DNA of 64,000 nucleotides from Hepsetus odoe (Eukaryota > Chordata > Actinopteri > Characiformes > Hepsetidae), in the NCBI GenBank assembly GCA_017165825.1, contig CM029386.1, positions 10,137,951 through 10,201,950 on the forward strand, in the 5' to 3' direction. Below are positions 48,895-63,002 of the stretch, one piece after another (position 1 is the stretch's first letter; every line of letters starts with the position of its first letter). The translations under genes were made by a program, and so were the position numbers. The notes under the pieces are model-generated. The model was not told the DNA's origin. It ran no database searches and saw only the letters and a list, made by a program, of their open reading frames with translations.

Positions 48895-50599
48895 TGCTCA
48901 AGGAAGAGCTATCAGAGTTTTTAATATCCAGATTTTATTTTCAGTACATATTGTATCACAGATACCGTTGTACTGGAAAGCTTATACACTCTTTTCATGA
49001 ATTTCTAAATGTAATCCACCTTCACCTAAATCATAACAGATGAAGAAACCCCCAACACACACACCTCGAAATGTAAGACAAATGGCATGGTCTTTCAGTC
49101 ATTTATTGATAAAGTGACATAACATCTCTTTGTGGGCAAAAGGATGTGAACTTCTAGAAAGGTTTAATGTATTGAAAGAGAATCAAATAGAAATACAAGT
49201 GACCCTGCCTTAATTATAAAACTCCAACTTGAGGCCATCACCTCAGACCTTTGTAAGATCAAGCCATACCTCGGCCTGAAGAGATTTATGAATGTTAAAT
49301 TATTGAAATACTAGTGAACGCACAAATACTGCAAATTCAAATTCTACCTTAGGGCATTTGGTTCTGTTCACAGTCTTATCCTGCAAATCACATGAAAAAA
49401 ATGTAATCCAGAAAAAATAATCTCCATCTTCTCATTTAAATGTACAGGATGGATAAAATATTCCATCCTTGCTCATCATGTAGTCAGCCTGATGACTAAA
49501 AAATGGGTGAGTGCACTGATCTGATGGGCAGTGCAGGGTTATTTCAGTACCAGTCATTAACACACTAGGAATTATATAAGAGGTTATGTAAACATTATGC
49601 AATTCTGCCCTTCAGTTGAATTGATTGGAAATCGGCATATTGAAAACAGCATGCCCCGTGCGCTCTTAAATGCTTTAAATATTAATATGTACTGAACTCT
49701 AAATTCTTCTATTCTACAGGAGGTCTTATGCTGACATGTGCTTACAGGCATGGGATGGCCATGTCAGTCGCAATACTCACAGAATCGTAAATTCAAATGA
49801 ATGAATTAATATTGCCCACAGGCATGTTTTGCACCCAAATTATACTGTTTAGTTCAAATGTTAGAATGGTGCTTTTGCTTGCAAAAGTCAGTAACTGGGC
49901 TGCCTTAACAATTTCAGATGACAGAACAATTATTTCTGTTTGAAATCAGCCAGGTTTAATAAAAAATTTAGGGTTGCTGTCTTTGTAGCCTTCTTACAGT
50001 GCACAAATGTTGTCCTTCATCATTTGAAAACAACTACTAATGAACTACTATAATGCAGAGTAATTTACTGTTTGTTGTTATGGGGTGCTTGTTGCAGATT
50101 CGGTACATCTAGGCATTTTATCAGAAAAACCTACCGCATGGGTGAACATTTGCAGTCAATATATGTTGTTCATTTGTTGCTGCACTTCAGTGTTACTGCT
50201 GTGAGAACAGTTCCACACCAGAAAATGACCACCAGTAAGAATGATTGTAAGAATGTAGCCAGATAATGTCTTAATGTTTTAACCTTGTATTTAGCTAATT
50301 GTGGGGACCAAATGTCTGCATGATAATGTAAAACAGGGGCATACTGGTCCTCCAAAATGGACATGCTCATGCAACTTTTTTACCTGAACAAGTCTAAGAA
50401 AATCTAAGCAGAAAGATTGCTAGTATGGTCAGTGTCAGTGGAGGGCCTTACAAGTACATAAAAACCAACCTGTGTGTGTGTTAATCTTAAATCTGATCTT
50501 GTCCTGTCTTGTCACTAGGGGATACGAAAGTCCCTGACCAATCAAATCCTTTCTGACAAAGAGGCTCAGGTACTCAGCTGTTCCTTGCAAGGATTATTT

Positions 50600-51460
50600 A
50601 CCCATCAGTCAGAACATTAAAACCACAGCCATAATAGCTCAAACTCATCTACACATCCTCCACCAGAAATGATTCTTTGGTGTAAGCACCAAGACATAAA
50701 CAGCTGAGTGTTGAGTTCTTTGAAGTGGAATGTGGGGTCTCCTTAGAAAAGACTCTATAGATTCTGTAGATACTTTATCTGATTGAGTTCTTCCTGAACA
50801 ATTTTTGTCTGGTGATAGGAATTATCCTGCTAAAAGAGGCCACTGCCAATAGAGAATCCGTGTGCCATGAAGGGGTTTACTTGGGTGGGTTGTATGTGCC
50901 AAAGTAACACCTGTATTAGAGCCAGGTCTCGAGGTATCCCAGCAGAACATTGCCCAGGGCATAACTTTATCTCTGCTGATTTGTGTTCTTCCGTGCATTT
51001 TGGTGCAACCACTTCACCAGGTAAGTGACACACATGTCCCTCGTCATCCACATGAAGTTAAAGAAATGGTCCATTGCTCTATGGCCCAGTTTGATGCTCA
51101 CATGTGTGTTGAAGGCATGTTCTGCAGTAAGCTAGGATCAGCAGGGCTAATCTGACTTTCATGTATGCAGCAGAGTAGAGTCAACTTTTCTATCTGAGCC
51201 ATTTTTTGTTACAGACGGTCTGTGGGATTGGACCAAATGGGATAGCCTTCACTCTCCATTTACATCAGTGAACCTTGAGCATCCATGATCCTGTCGACAG
51301 TTCTCAAGATGTTCTTTGAACTACTTTTGATAGGTATTAAATACAGCATACAGTGATCACCCCAAAAGACCCAGTTTTGCCACCACACTTTGGTCAAAGT
51401 CGCTCAGATCCTTACAGCTGTCCATTTTTTCAGCTTTCAGTACATTAACTTCAAGAAATG
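50600..51460 (-). mobile_element. Tc1-like relic (family of 40150)
   Basis: Shares TGCCATGAAGGGGTTTACTT and CCCAGCAGAACATTGCCCAG with the 40-kb relic. At its right end, GGTCAAAGTCGCTCAGATCC read in reverse encodes the start of the transposase DNA-binding region. Left flank GTCAGAACATTAAAACCACA is the terminal motif. It is fully decayed. Confidence 0.65.
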
Positions 51461-52363
51461 ACGCTTTACTTGTTGCATGACATATGCAGTTGTCATTTGG
51501 TCTCACTGGTTTGGCACATTATTTGAATAGTTTTTGGTCTTAGTTGTTACAAGCAAATCTTAGCTACTACTAATTAATCTGAAAGTGATTTGGCTGCTAA
51601 GCACATGTTATTGAAAGACTTTAATGATTGTAATGCAGGGAGATATTGATTCCTGTCCTGTTCTTAATAGAGACATAATAAAGTCTTGAATGGACTATTT
51701 TCACTATGTCAATTGGAGCATTTTCTATTTGTAATGTGAAAAGAGCTCAATGGTAATACCATTACTGATGGTAATTACAGACTGATTTCTAGATAACAGT
51801 CTCCTTGTAATTTTCTGTCTATTTTTGTAGATTTATATTGCACAAAAAAGCAATATGTACAATATTATGCATTGTTCCAGTTGCTCACAGCACACTCCTA
51901 ACATATTACATATTACATTTGGTCATATATCCTAATGCTTTTGAAGGTGGTGATTCAACTGTATGCATATTGGAAAGCTGGAAAGAAACGATTGTATGAT
52001 TCCAATAACATGCAGAAACTGTGCACTTTAAAGGTTGTATTCCTTTACTGTGTAAATAGCACCTCTAAAAGCTATTGGTTCTGTGTAATTTAAAAATTAA
52101 ATCACCAGTCATTTCAGAACAAAAAAATTTAACCTTGGTGAAATCTGAAAATTCATAAAGCATGCATGAAATAATACCCACATAGTTTGAAAAAGCAATT
52201 CTTTTGAAATACTAACTTAAAAATAACCCGCTCTAGTTTCTCTGGAACAAAACATGTTTCATTCAGAGTGAGCAAGCCTAATTGTAGACTAATGGCAATA
52301 GTGGTGCAGGGTCAATGGTAAAGAACTGGGCATTGTTTTTTAGTTGAAGTTTAGATAGGAATA

Positions 52364-52490
52364 GATGTGGTGAGAGAGGACATGCAGGTGGTTGGTTTGA
52401 AGGAGGAAGACGCAGAGGACCAGATGATATGGACATAGTTGATCAGCTGTGGTGCCCCCTAATCGGGGGCAGCCAAAAGAAAAAGAAGAT
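52364..52490 (+). mobile_element. RTE-like LINE 3' end, third copy
   Basis: GATGTGGTGAGAGAGGACAT, then GCAGGTGGTTGGTTTGAAGG and GCCCCCTAATCGGGGGCAGC with an AAAGAAAAAGAAG tail. Only the last 127 bp of the element remain. Confidence 0.8.
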
Positions 52491-55400
52491 GTTTGGACTG
52501 GTGTTCCAGAGAGTTCAACAGAGGCAACAGGGCAGCAGGGAAATAAATTGGAATGTTATGCACAGAACTGACTTGCAGTTGACTGTGGTATGTCAGTAAG
52601 TATATGTATGTAATTTACTCTCAAGCATGAGGAAGAACCAACCAAACCCAAGGCCTTTTGAAAGCAACCTTCCCAATGATTAGCAAAAGGCCTAGCTGAT
52701 AGAGGCCTGGTAGATGTACATTAAAAATTGATATGTAGGGTCCTAGAAAAAAAGAGACAGGGCAAATGATTGAAATAACAGGTCAGGCAGACTAAATTTT
52801 GTTGAATGATTGATGCTGCATTAATTTTTTGGCTGTGTGCCAGCAGTTGGATGCAGTAATGCCAAATGGAGATGTCATTTGCTTTAACGTGAAACACATG
52901 ACATGTCACATTTGCTCCCCCTTCATCTCTTTTCTGCAGGGCCAAACAGTTAGCTCTCATTTAAAGAGAGCATGTATGGACAAAGCGTGTGGCCTTTGCT
53001 TAGAATGGAGGCGCATGCTAGGGTTACATGATTCTCACAGGCAAAGCAATATAATGAAAATGACATTTTCAGCTGTTTTATTATTGTTTTTATTCTTTTT
53101 AATTATACATATAATTTTCACATGATCACATTTCACCCTAGAGAAAGCTTTGATTTGTAAAGCAGTGGAAAGCAATTATGCTTCAAAAAGTTTTGTGCAG
53201 TGGCCTGCGGAAGTCCTTCATGTGACCTTTCTTTCTTTAATAGCGAACCCCCACAAACCTGAAAACTGAGAAGATCACATTTAAAAATTTGACTTTGCTC
53301 ATTCCATCAGGGATGTGTTTTCAGGACGTAGCTGTGGTCAAAAGGTTTAAAACAATATGTTTAAATAATTTTTTTACATTTTTAATATATATATATTTTT
53401 TTTTAATTTTAGTAGTCATTAGTCATTCTGTTCACAGATAACTGATTTAATCGATTCCTTGAAGCATTGAAAACATTATTACTGTTTAGCAGGTGTGCTA
53501 CTACCTACCCCCCCTACACACACACACATAGATAACTTTAGTTAAGCCAGTAGTTTTGTTTTAAATTAATAATCTTCTTTTTGTGGTGAAAGTGTGAGAA
53601 AGTGACACTAATGTGAACACTTACAAACTATTCTACTTACGCCCACATTACTTCACAAATATACTGAACTCCAATCTGAAAGAATGTAAAACTGTCCCCT
53701 GTGTATACAATATCCAGCATCCCTCAAGGATTTATATGTATGGCAGTTTGCTGAATGAAAATTTTTTGGCAACTTTAGACCAATGGGTAGGAACACCTAG
53801 GTAGGAGTGTAATTCAGTGAATTTATTGCTTCAGCATTATATACATGAACTGGCTTTTGCACTTAATAAATTGAATCCATGTTTGATTCCATTAGTTCAG
53901 CAAGCCTGGCTCATTCCTTACGTGGCACACTTCTAACACCCACATCATTGTAATTTAGCCAAGTGTAGTACAAGGCAAACTCTGCATTTGTCTGACAAAG
54001 TTGTCATGGATACCGGTCCGTTAATGAACTATTGGAGTGGATTGAAAACTCTTGAGAGATTTTTTTTTTTTTTTTTTAAACAGCCTAGTCCAAATGAAAA
54101 CTGCCAAAGCTCTAAAATGAGATGGCAAACTCATCAATAATTGTTGGCTTTGAATGCATAGTACATGAAGTGTGTGCATCCCTGCACTGGAGCTTTTACC
54201 CTGCAGTGGAATAAGCACCATCTGTTGGATTGAAATAAGACTATTTGAAATAAGTTTCTAAAATAAATCTAGTTTAATAAATCTAGTAAAATAAATCTAG
54301 TTTATTTTCTGATACAACTTGTTAATAAACAACACAGGTAGCCAACAGTTGATCTAGTTTCATTATTATTTTTATTTTTTATTTTTCTCTAGTAGTATTA
54401 AACAGAATTGATTATAGGAATTCCTATTGACTATGGATTGTGAAGTATGAAAAAAGCACAGAAGAAACTCCCACATTTTTTGTTTTTTGTTGTAGCATTG
54501 GTTAATTATCTCTCATTTTCCATTATTATTTTTAATGCTTTACCTTAAGATTGTTAATAATTATGATCTTTTATGGTTAAATGCTGTGACTTAAATTAAC
54601 CACTGCCCAACACATTTGGAATTTAACAGCAAGGTGTGGTTTTCAATGAAAATGATAAATCCAGATTGGCAGTATTTGCTATTATTCTCTGCCAGCCAAT
54701 ATACTGCTCAGGTTCTAATCTTAGGTGACCAAAAGCTGGCCCTGGTTTCTTTATGCTAGCATACTGAGGACACTTTTTTTTTCTTAATACATCAGCTAAA
54801 CCATATGATCTAAATTTTTTCTGCTAAATTGTATAAGGTGTGCCTGAGCAAGCAAATAATCAAACTTTGCTGGACTCTGGAACATCAGCATCAACATCCT
54901 CTGCTTTATATGGATCTGTTCTAAGACTTGATTGTAGGTGTAAAATAAGTTGGTGTAAACAATTTAACTATGGATGCAGACAAGCCTTTAGACAAGGATA
55001 TGTGAATAAGTTTGGCTGTGGAAACAGTAAAATAGACATCCTGAGGGCAAAAAAACCCTAGGTGTGAATACATGAAAATATTGAAGCTAACACAGAAGAC
55101 ATGATTTCTTTGAGCAGTGTAATGTGCACGTTCAAGTCTGGACTTGTTGATTTGCTGTTTCTTTTACAAGCTGCCTTTCTTGCATCTGTCACTGTTTCAT
55201 GAATGTGTCCTAGGACTGCATTTAAAAAGGCATGGGGTGGCCCTCTGTGCTGAGTTTCATCATCCCCATTGTTTAAGCAGGCCTTAATCCACAGGGATTT
55301 GCAGCGATTACTCAAAGTGCCCTTTGCAGCATAGCCATGGCTGCTCACTGGATTGGGGCACCTCAGGTGAATAAGCCAGAGTGAGCAAGGCCTCTCTGTC

Positions 55401-56330
55401 TTTTGTTGTTTCCCAGTTTTGTATGCCACTGACTGACATTAACAAAGCCACACGCGACAACAAAAGGTAGAACAATGTAATAAATTTTTAATTTTCAGAT
55501 CAATACTTGCATGAAAATGGTTGAAATATAATTATTTAATTCCAGAAGAATCCACTAAAGATCTTCATGCTGCAGGACTGTACTGTTGCTTTTAAATTTA
55601 ATTGAGCAATCAACTAATCAGAGGATGTATAAAACATTTGAACAGGGGTATTAAAACACATTTGACTGCACAGATTTCTTGCTCAAACACTCCAGGATCT
55701 ACTCCCCACCTGTTTCTCAAGGTGGGAGGAGGCAACGTTCCAAAATGTGGTTTGAGGAGGCAACATTCCAAAATGTTCTGCAAATGCGCTTCACCTACAT
55801 TTTCCAGATTCAAAAGCAGTTTCCGTGTATGGAGAAGGCTAGTACCAAAAAAAAAGGTGTGGTCGAAAACAAAGCCACCTTTGACAAACAGCCAAAACCT
55901 GTAGTGAAGGTAGGTCTTAGTAAATGAAGTGTGTATAAAAGACTGGTTTTTCTAAAACAAATAAATGCTGATATCTATGATTATAACTTCATGGAAAACT
56001 GTGGAAGGACCTGAAACAACCCCTGCACCTGAAAAACCTTTAAAACATCACAAAGTTAAAGGAGTTCTGTGGCCATTACATTCTATATATCAGAATAAAA
56101 GAGCTGTAGATAAGCTCGAGGAACAAGATATACTTTATTCCTGGAAAGCACAAACTGTTGTGAATTTGGCACACAGGTTATTCATGTGTAGTCTTTATGG
56201 TTTTTCACAGGTAAACATTTTTTTTTCAAAAGAAATTGTATATGTGATATGGAAATGCATGAGAGCTGCTGCTGGCCTTCATATGCTGCTGTATGCAAAA
56301 TTGTTTGGCTTGGCTTTTTTTTCTCAGCTC

Positions 56331-56400
56331 CTTCACCAGTTCTACCAGTTCACCAGTTCACCAGTTCTCAACTCCTTCACCAGTTCTAAACTTGGTTCAC
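56331..56400. repeat. Tandem repeat of CACCAGTT units
   Basis: Six imperfect copies of a TTCACCAGTTCT unit with a CTCAACTCC interruption. Confidence 0.75.
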
Positions 56401-56499
56401 TGACCAACAAAGTGACAAACAGTTCATCTCGAATAAGTCAATTATTGTTTTAGGTATAATTTTGAGATTAGAAATGATCTAAAGACTCTGAGGCCAAAT

Positions 56500-57070
56500 G
56501 GAAAATGGCTTCAACACCAAAATGTACTCATAATTTAAAGGACACTACATAAAGTAAAGCATGGAGGCGATAGCATCCTGTTGTGAGAATGTTTTGTTTT
56601 TGATAGTAGGGACTGGGGCACTTTTCAGGGTCAAAGAAAAAAATGAATGGAGCAAAATACTTTAAATTATTGAAGAAAACTAGCTGTTCTTTACCAGAAA
56701 TGAGAAAATAAGGTTCACTTTTCAACAGGACAATAATCTGAAACACAATATCAGATTCGTCACACAATGGCTAAAGCAGAAAAAAGCACATATGTGTCCT
56801 GGTCAGAGCCCAGACTTTAAACTCCATTGAAAATACATGGAAAGGCTTGAAGATTGCAATCCACCAGCATATCTTCCAGTTCTGAACAGTTCTGTAAGAA
56901 AGATTGGGCAAATTTTGCCCAGTGTACATGTGCAAAGTTTGTGGATAAGCTTCTTTGGCCTTGGAGTCTTTAGAAGAAACTTAATACAAACAGACTCAAG
57001 GTTCTACAAAAGGTGGTTCCACAAATGTCAGTGGTTCTTATTTTTTACATTTTTATTATTTTTCTAAACT
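56500..57070 (+). mobile_element. Fossil Tc1-like transposase region
   Basis: Plus-strand coding traces: VKHGGDS near 56555, FQQDNNLKHN near 56725 (second catalytic Asp) and QSPDFK near 56805 (third block). Stops and frameshifts are frequent and no termini are recognisable. Confidence 0.65.
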
Positions 57071-59004
57071 GTTGCCCATGGTTTCCACACACTTGTAGTT
57101 GTGAATTCAGGACAGTTGCCTACAGCCTTCCTTCATGAAAACTGAAATTGCATACAAAGGAAAGATGCTGGAGCATTATGGGAAATCTAGAAGTTGTAGA
57201 GTCAAAATCCAAAGTTAAAATCCCCTCTGTTTTCAGTTCTGCTATCTTTATAGGACATGCAGAGGATCAGTATGATTTTTCTCTCTGATCCAGGTGTGGA
57301 CAAGTACTTATAACAGCAAAGGTTTAAGAATATTAATATACTAACAAAGTAATATTTTTAAGAGCTAGAATGTGAGAAAAAATCTGGTTATTAGCTGCAG
57401 GAAAATCCTTTAATCTGACAGAACTGAAGGATTTAAAGGAGTTAATTTGGTGTACAGTTTTATAAATGTACTGAATCAAGGCTATCCTGATTTAATCTGT
57501 TTTATTCTGTTCTTCTAAATGTAAGAAAAGTAAAAGTAAAGTAAAAGAAAATGCATTAGACAAGAGCATTGCACTTGATAATATTTTTATCATATATAAG
57601 TTTTATTATATACAAGGTATAATATTAGTCAGTTAGGAATAGTGAACAAATTAAAAATAAATTGATTCATGTGGAGTTTTTTTTTTCTACAAAGCTGTAA
57701 TTTCTAAATAATTAATCAATTCAATACATATCCTTTTTCATTTTCTCAGTGCAGAACAACAAAGGATATTTCATGATTGCCATGACTTTCACATTTTAAA
57801 ACGCTGCTTAGCTCCAGGTACAAGATTTTCTTACAGTGACTTCTGAATAATCATGATATCAGTGAGAACAAGCAGTCAATGAGCTGCTCTGTTTTCTAAC
57901 CAAAAACCAATTTTCTTGTCATTAGTTTCTTTTTTCTAAAATTAAAGAAATTCCCTGCCTTAGTGAAGTGAAGTGGTTCTAATTTAGTCCCCATCTCTTT
58001 TACTTACGGTGATGGCACAAGTTTAACAGGTACATTTTTGTTACCAAAATATAAAATCATATATTTTTCTCTTTGTACCTGTAGAAAATTGTACATTGGT
58101 TAATCGACAAATAAGCTATCCTGTATGAATCACTTTTAACAGACCAGATTCTCTTTATTTTTCAACCTCAGACAGAAGTCTTATATTGTGAGAAGAAATA
58201 CTCGGGTTGATAAATGGCTAAAGGTCATGCACAGCTGTGAGTCAGTATGTTCAAAGTTCACTATATAATTTCCTGCTGTATATATGTTTTTTAAAGTGCT
58301 TGTTCTGCCATCCATATACTTTGTGGAGCATGTGCAGTTCCTTTACTACTACCGTTTAAAGGAAAGTTCAAGGATAAAGGCGGATGAAACTCCAAAACTG
58401 CGTTTGATATTACATCCTACTTGTACTTATACCTAAATGAACCTTGCTGAGTGTATTAGACAAACCTATATTTTAAAAATTTCATGATAAATGACTAGTG
58501 AAATGTTTTATAAATTAGGTCCATGTTTAACTCTTAAAGTCTAGAGTTTTCATTGTTATTGTAATGTACATTTTTTTAAAAGTCTTTTTGAGTTATCTGA
58601 TTTGAAATTATGATGTCTACAGAAACTTACAGATTCAGAATTGCTTACCATGGTGGCAAAAGATCATCTGAAGGGTTTAATGCCTTTGAAAGCTCCCTCA
58701 CAGACTGACAGATAAAATTATCTGTCATTGTTTTAAGGTAAAGTTGAGAAAAAACTCAAGTTTGGACAGTTAAAACTCAACTCGGACGTATGGAGAGTAA
58801 TTAAAATGGCTTCGTTTGTGTTGTAAACATCATAGCATCAAGTTCATCACCATGCAATTACCACTACTGTAAAGAAATCAAACTACTCGGAGTGATTTTG
58901 TTTACACCCCAGTGACCACATGAATTTCCTTTTAATATGTGAACACAACTGCTTTGAGTGAACAACTCTGCGTAATGCAACAGGACCATATTTGTGTACC
59001 CAAA

Positions 59005-59012
<8 letters not shown>

Positions 59013-59035
<23 letters not shown>

Positions 59036-59036
59036 T
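59013..59036. repeat. (AT)n microsatellite
   Basis: About 12 AT units following poly-A. Confidence 0.95.
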
Positions 59037-60660
59037 AAAGATCAAAGGTGGGGTGACTTATCATCTGATTTAGATTTAATTGCCTCACCTCAGTTCAAAT
59101 AGCACTGACCCATTATTTCCCTTGCTGACATCTGTTGGGTTTGCAAACACAGTACACTTCCAGTGAAATAGGAAGCTGCTTGTATGTGATAGAAAGTGTC
59201 CCTTCTTTTTTATTCACCGTCTGCTCACCCCTCGGCTGTCCGGCCCCCCTTCTCCCTTGTGCACAGCGCCTGTGCCCTGCAGGCCTTGTCTGAATGCATG
59301 AATTTCTCGCACATCAGAGCAAATGTTCCGAGAGGAAGGAAAGACGATGGATGAAAACGGCGCGTGGGGACTCACAGCCCGTCATTTCAGGCCCAGCATA
59401 ACTGAGCCAAGTGACAGGAAGGGGGAGGGTGGATGGAGCATGGTGAGGGGCAATCAAAGTGTAGGGAGCATGTGCTGCCTTCAGAGTCCCTCAACCAACT
59501 CGACAGGGGACAGCGTGGAAGAAGCCTTTGCACTAATCTCTCTCTGGTGATCTGAGTCTTGCTAAGGCTCAGTGAAATGTGTCATGTATCTAATGGGCTT
59601 TACTGCAGGTGTTGGTGCGGGTCGTCCTTTTATGCTGATTGAAGATTGCTCTCTCTCCATAAATAGATGAGGTCAGGAGTTATGAGGTTACAGCAGTGAC
59701 GTTGTAATCCAAGATCAACGAGAAAAAGGGCAAATCTTGCATAGCGAATATGCCACAGTGACATCTTTTATAACATGAAAGATACTGGTCCCACAATGCA
59801 ATATTCCTTTAGTACTTTGAACCAGGGGTGAGATATATGTTATCAGTATTAATGACATTATGAACCTCTTTTATGAGTGTTTCATGGGTACTGTAGGTAT
59901 ATCTACAGCGCTGAGAACAGCATGGGTTGTAAAAAGATTTTAAACAATTAAATGATGCAGCCTGTAAACAACATCCATTGCACTGTTACCTTATAACATG
60001 TGAGGAGTGGAATATGGTGATATATACTTTTATAACCGTTGTCCTGACAATCATTAATAGAATCTATGTATCTACTATATCTCATTATGACATTCTAGTA
60101 TGAATGTCAATTATTAAACATTTCTAGATTTCTATTTTGAGTGCTATAATTTGAGATGAGTAAAACCATCTACCAGCAGAATAACAATTTTACTAGGTAA
60201 AATTACTAAAATACACAAAATTAATCTACAAAAGTCTCATATTCTCAGCTTCAGGCCAGGGCACAATGGAAAGGAAACTAAGATACACACCTATAGACAC
60301 AAACGTGCAGGTCATCAATGTAGAACTTGTTTCCAACATTATTTCATCCCAAAATGTACAGTAAAACAAAACACAGCCATTTATCCAATAGGCTATAAGA
60401 TTGTTACTACCTAACTGGGCTGAACTCACTTTCAGTTTCAGCCTCTGCAGTCTCCTCTTCTGAAAACCCACACTCTAACTGGCAGACAAGCTCAGCTTTT
60501 GAAGCAATTTGGGTTCTCTACCTGTCTCTTCTTAGGGGAGGAGTGCAGCACACCATTTCTCTGGCCCATGATGATCACTCTGCATCTCAGCCACCAGTAT
60601 ATTGAGTAGATTTAGATTACAGTGTCATGTTGATTTGGGTAAATCACCTTTATGTTATTC

Positions 60661-60920
60661 CATTACATTTACATTTACATTTAAGGCATTTAGCAGACGC
60701 TTTTATCCAGAGCAACTTCCATGTCCTGATTACAGGGACAGTCCCCCTGGAGCAACTTCCATGTCCTGATTACAGGGACAGTCCCCCTGGAGACACTCAG
60801 GGTTAAGGGTCTTGCTCAGGGACCCAGTGGTGGTAGTGCTGGAGGTGGGATTTGAACCTGGGACCTCTTGAGCCATAGGTCCATAGGCAAGTATCCTACC
60901 ACTAAACCACCACCACCCTT
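60661..60920 (-). mobile_element. tRNA-derived SINE with internal duplication
   Basis: Read on the minus strand the head has A box TGGTTTAGTGG and B box GGTTCAAATCC, and the 3' end is a run of AAATGT units. The body contains two perfect copies of a 40-bp segment (60711-60750 and 60751-60790). This family differs from the one at 2003. Confidence 0.85.
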
Positions 60921-61774
60921 AGGCCTGACAAAAGCAACAGCTAGTGTTTAAAAAGTTATACACATTATACACACTTGTACACACTGTAACCTGACTTTAT
61001 TTTTTGGTTAATTTTAATCAGATTGGGTAGCCTATGACTATTACCGCAAAGAAGTTCACATTTGTGAGAACAGTTATTGGGTCAACCTTTCTGTGTGGAA
61101 TTGACCCACTGTCAAAAAAACTCAAGTCAATGTTTTAAACCAACAACACTGCAACTGACTTGGATTCAGCTGTTTGTAAACCTCACTTTTTGCAGGACTC
61201 AAAGTGTGATTAAGTAATGTGTTACACTTTTATACTCAAATGAAGTCTTAGGTTACAGCACACAGTCATTTTATTGTGCATGATGCTTTTTTTTCCATTA
61301 ATTTTCCACATTCATACACTTTGTAACTAATTTTAAAACACAAAGGCTGATAAGATTGAAGAGCTACCTGCATCCCACCCACCTAGAGTGTCATAATGGC
61401 TTCCAGCAACCAAACTCAAGATCTCCTGATGATAGGGCCACACTTAGATGAAATCTTGTGAAAGACAAATGAAAGGCATTTGCTTGACAGATCATTGTTT
61501 TAATATTTTGTTTTTATACCAGTGTGAAAAAAAAAAACAAGACAAAATAAACAAGACATGGACATTTTATGAAGATAGATCAATTATGACAGTTTATAGT
61601 TATTTTTAATAATAACTATATCAACCAGCATTGTGATGTTTTGGGTGAAGGCATCCTTGGAAGACTTGGAAAATGGCTTTAAGAAACATTGATGCGCTTA
61701 TAACTTATTAAGTCAATACTGCATAGACATTCACAATGAGAACAAATTCAGCACAAATCGTGAAGATGGAAACA

Positions 61775-61776
<2 letters not shown>

Positions 61777-61821
<45 letters not shown>
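61777..61821. repeat. (GT)n microsatellite
   Basis: About 22 uninterrupted GT units, the longest pure dinucleotide array in the window. Confidence 0.97.
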
Positions 61822-61822
<1 letters not shown>

Positions 61823-62130
61823 ATAAGAGATGTTACACACAGGCAATGAAGATGTTGTAGAAAGTGCTCCTGCAAACATTGCTTACTTATTCTACACAAA
61901 GAGGTTCTGATCCCTTTAAAATGAACATAACAGAAAATTTTACCTGTATATTTATTAAGTGAGGAAAATGTTCATATTACATATCATATATTACATATAT
62001 AGATTACATATCATTGAGTGGCAAAAGTATTTGAACTCTTGCTTTCAATATTGTGTGTAACATTAACTGTAAGTGTCAGTATAATTGCAAACATATTTTG
62101 GGACTGAAAACATCTAATCTATACTTAATA

Positions 62131-62681
62131 TACAGTTCTGTGCAAAAGTTTTAGGCAGGTGTGGAAAAAATGCTGTAAACAAAGAATGTTTTCAAAAATG
62201 GAAGTGTTAATCATTTATTTTCATCAATCAACAAAATGCAGTGAATGAACAAAAGAGAAATCTAAATCAAATCAATATTTGGTGTGACCACCCTTTGCCT
62301 TCAAAACAGCATCAATTCTTCTCGGTACACTTGCACACAGTTTTTGAAGGAACTCGGCTGGTAGGTTGTTCCAAACATGACTGTGTTTCAACCTACGTTG
62401 AAATGATCATTAGCACCTGTTTGGTAAAATTGGTTGATCATACACTGACTATAATCCTACAAAATCCCTGACTTTGTGCAAGTGTACCTATAAGAATTGA
62501 TGCTGGTTTGAAGGCAAAATGTAGTAACACCAAATATTGATATGATTTAGATTTTTCTTTCGTTCGCTCACTTTGCATTTTGTAAATTGATACAAATAAA
62601 CATCAGTATTTATATTTCTGAAAGCATTCTTTGTTTACAGCATTTTTTCACACCTGCCTAAAACGTTTGCACAGTACTCTA
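62131..62681 (+). mobile_element. Tc1-derived MITE, copy 3
   Basis: Termini TACAGTTCTGTGCAAAAG and GCACAGTACTCTA. Same internal sequence as copy 1 but in the opposite orientation, with arms in the same order as copy 2. The inverted repeats are about 200 bp and flanked by TA. Confidence 0.88.
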
Positions 62682-63002
62682 TCTAATAAATGTCTTTCTG
62701 ATATGGTAATAAGAATATAATCATTTTATTCATATATTTATTCCCCTTTTTTTTTATATATTATTTTAACATAACTTAGGTGAAATTGTCACATTATACT
62801 GACCATTTCAGTAAGGGAGTAAAACTGTCAGACATCATTTCACCTCTCGTCTATAAACAGGATATGCAAAGAGCCCCTTATTTGTATTTGTAAATTTTGT
62901 AGATTTTTATCCATATTAAAATAAGGGTGGAAATAGGTGTAACGATTTTTTTTGTAATGAATGATTATAATAGTTGTGAAAACTGGATTTTATAAACCTG
63001 TC

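Noticed and set aside
55965..56453. 162-codon plus-strand open frame next to a Tc1 fossil, and smaller frames at 54840-55927
   Set aside because: The last third is translated from a CACCAGTT tandem repeat; no family recognised and no consistent exon structure. A translated database search would be needed to revive it.
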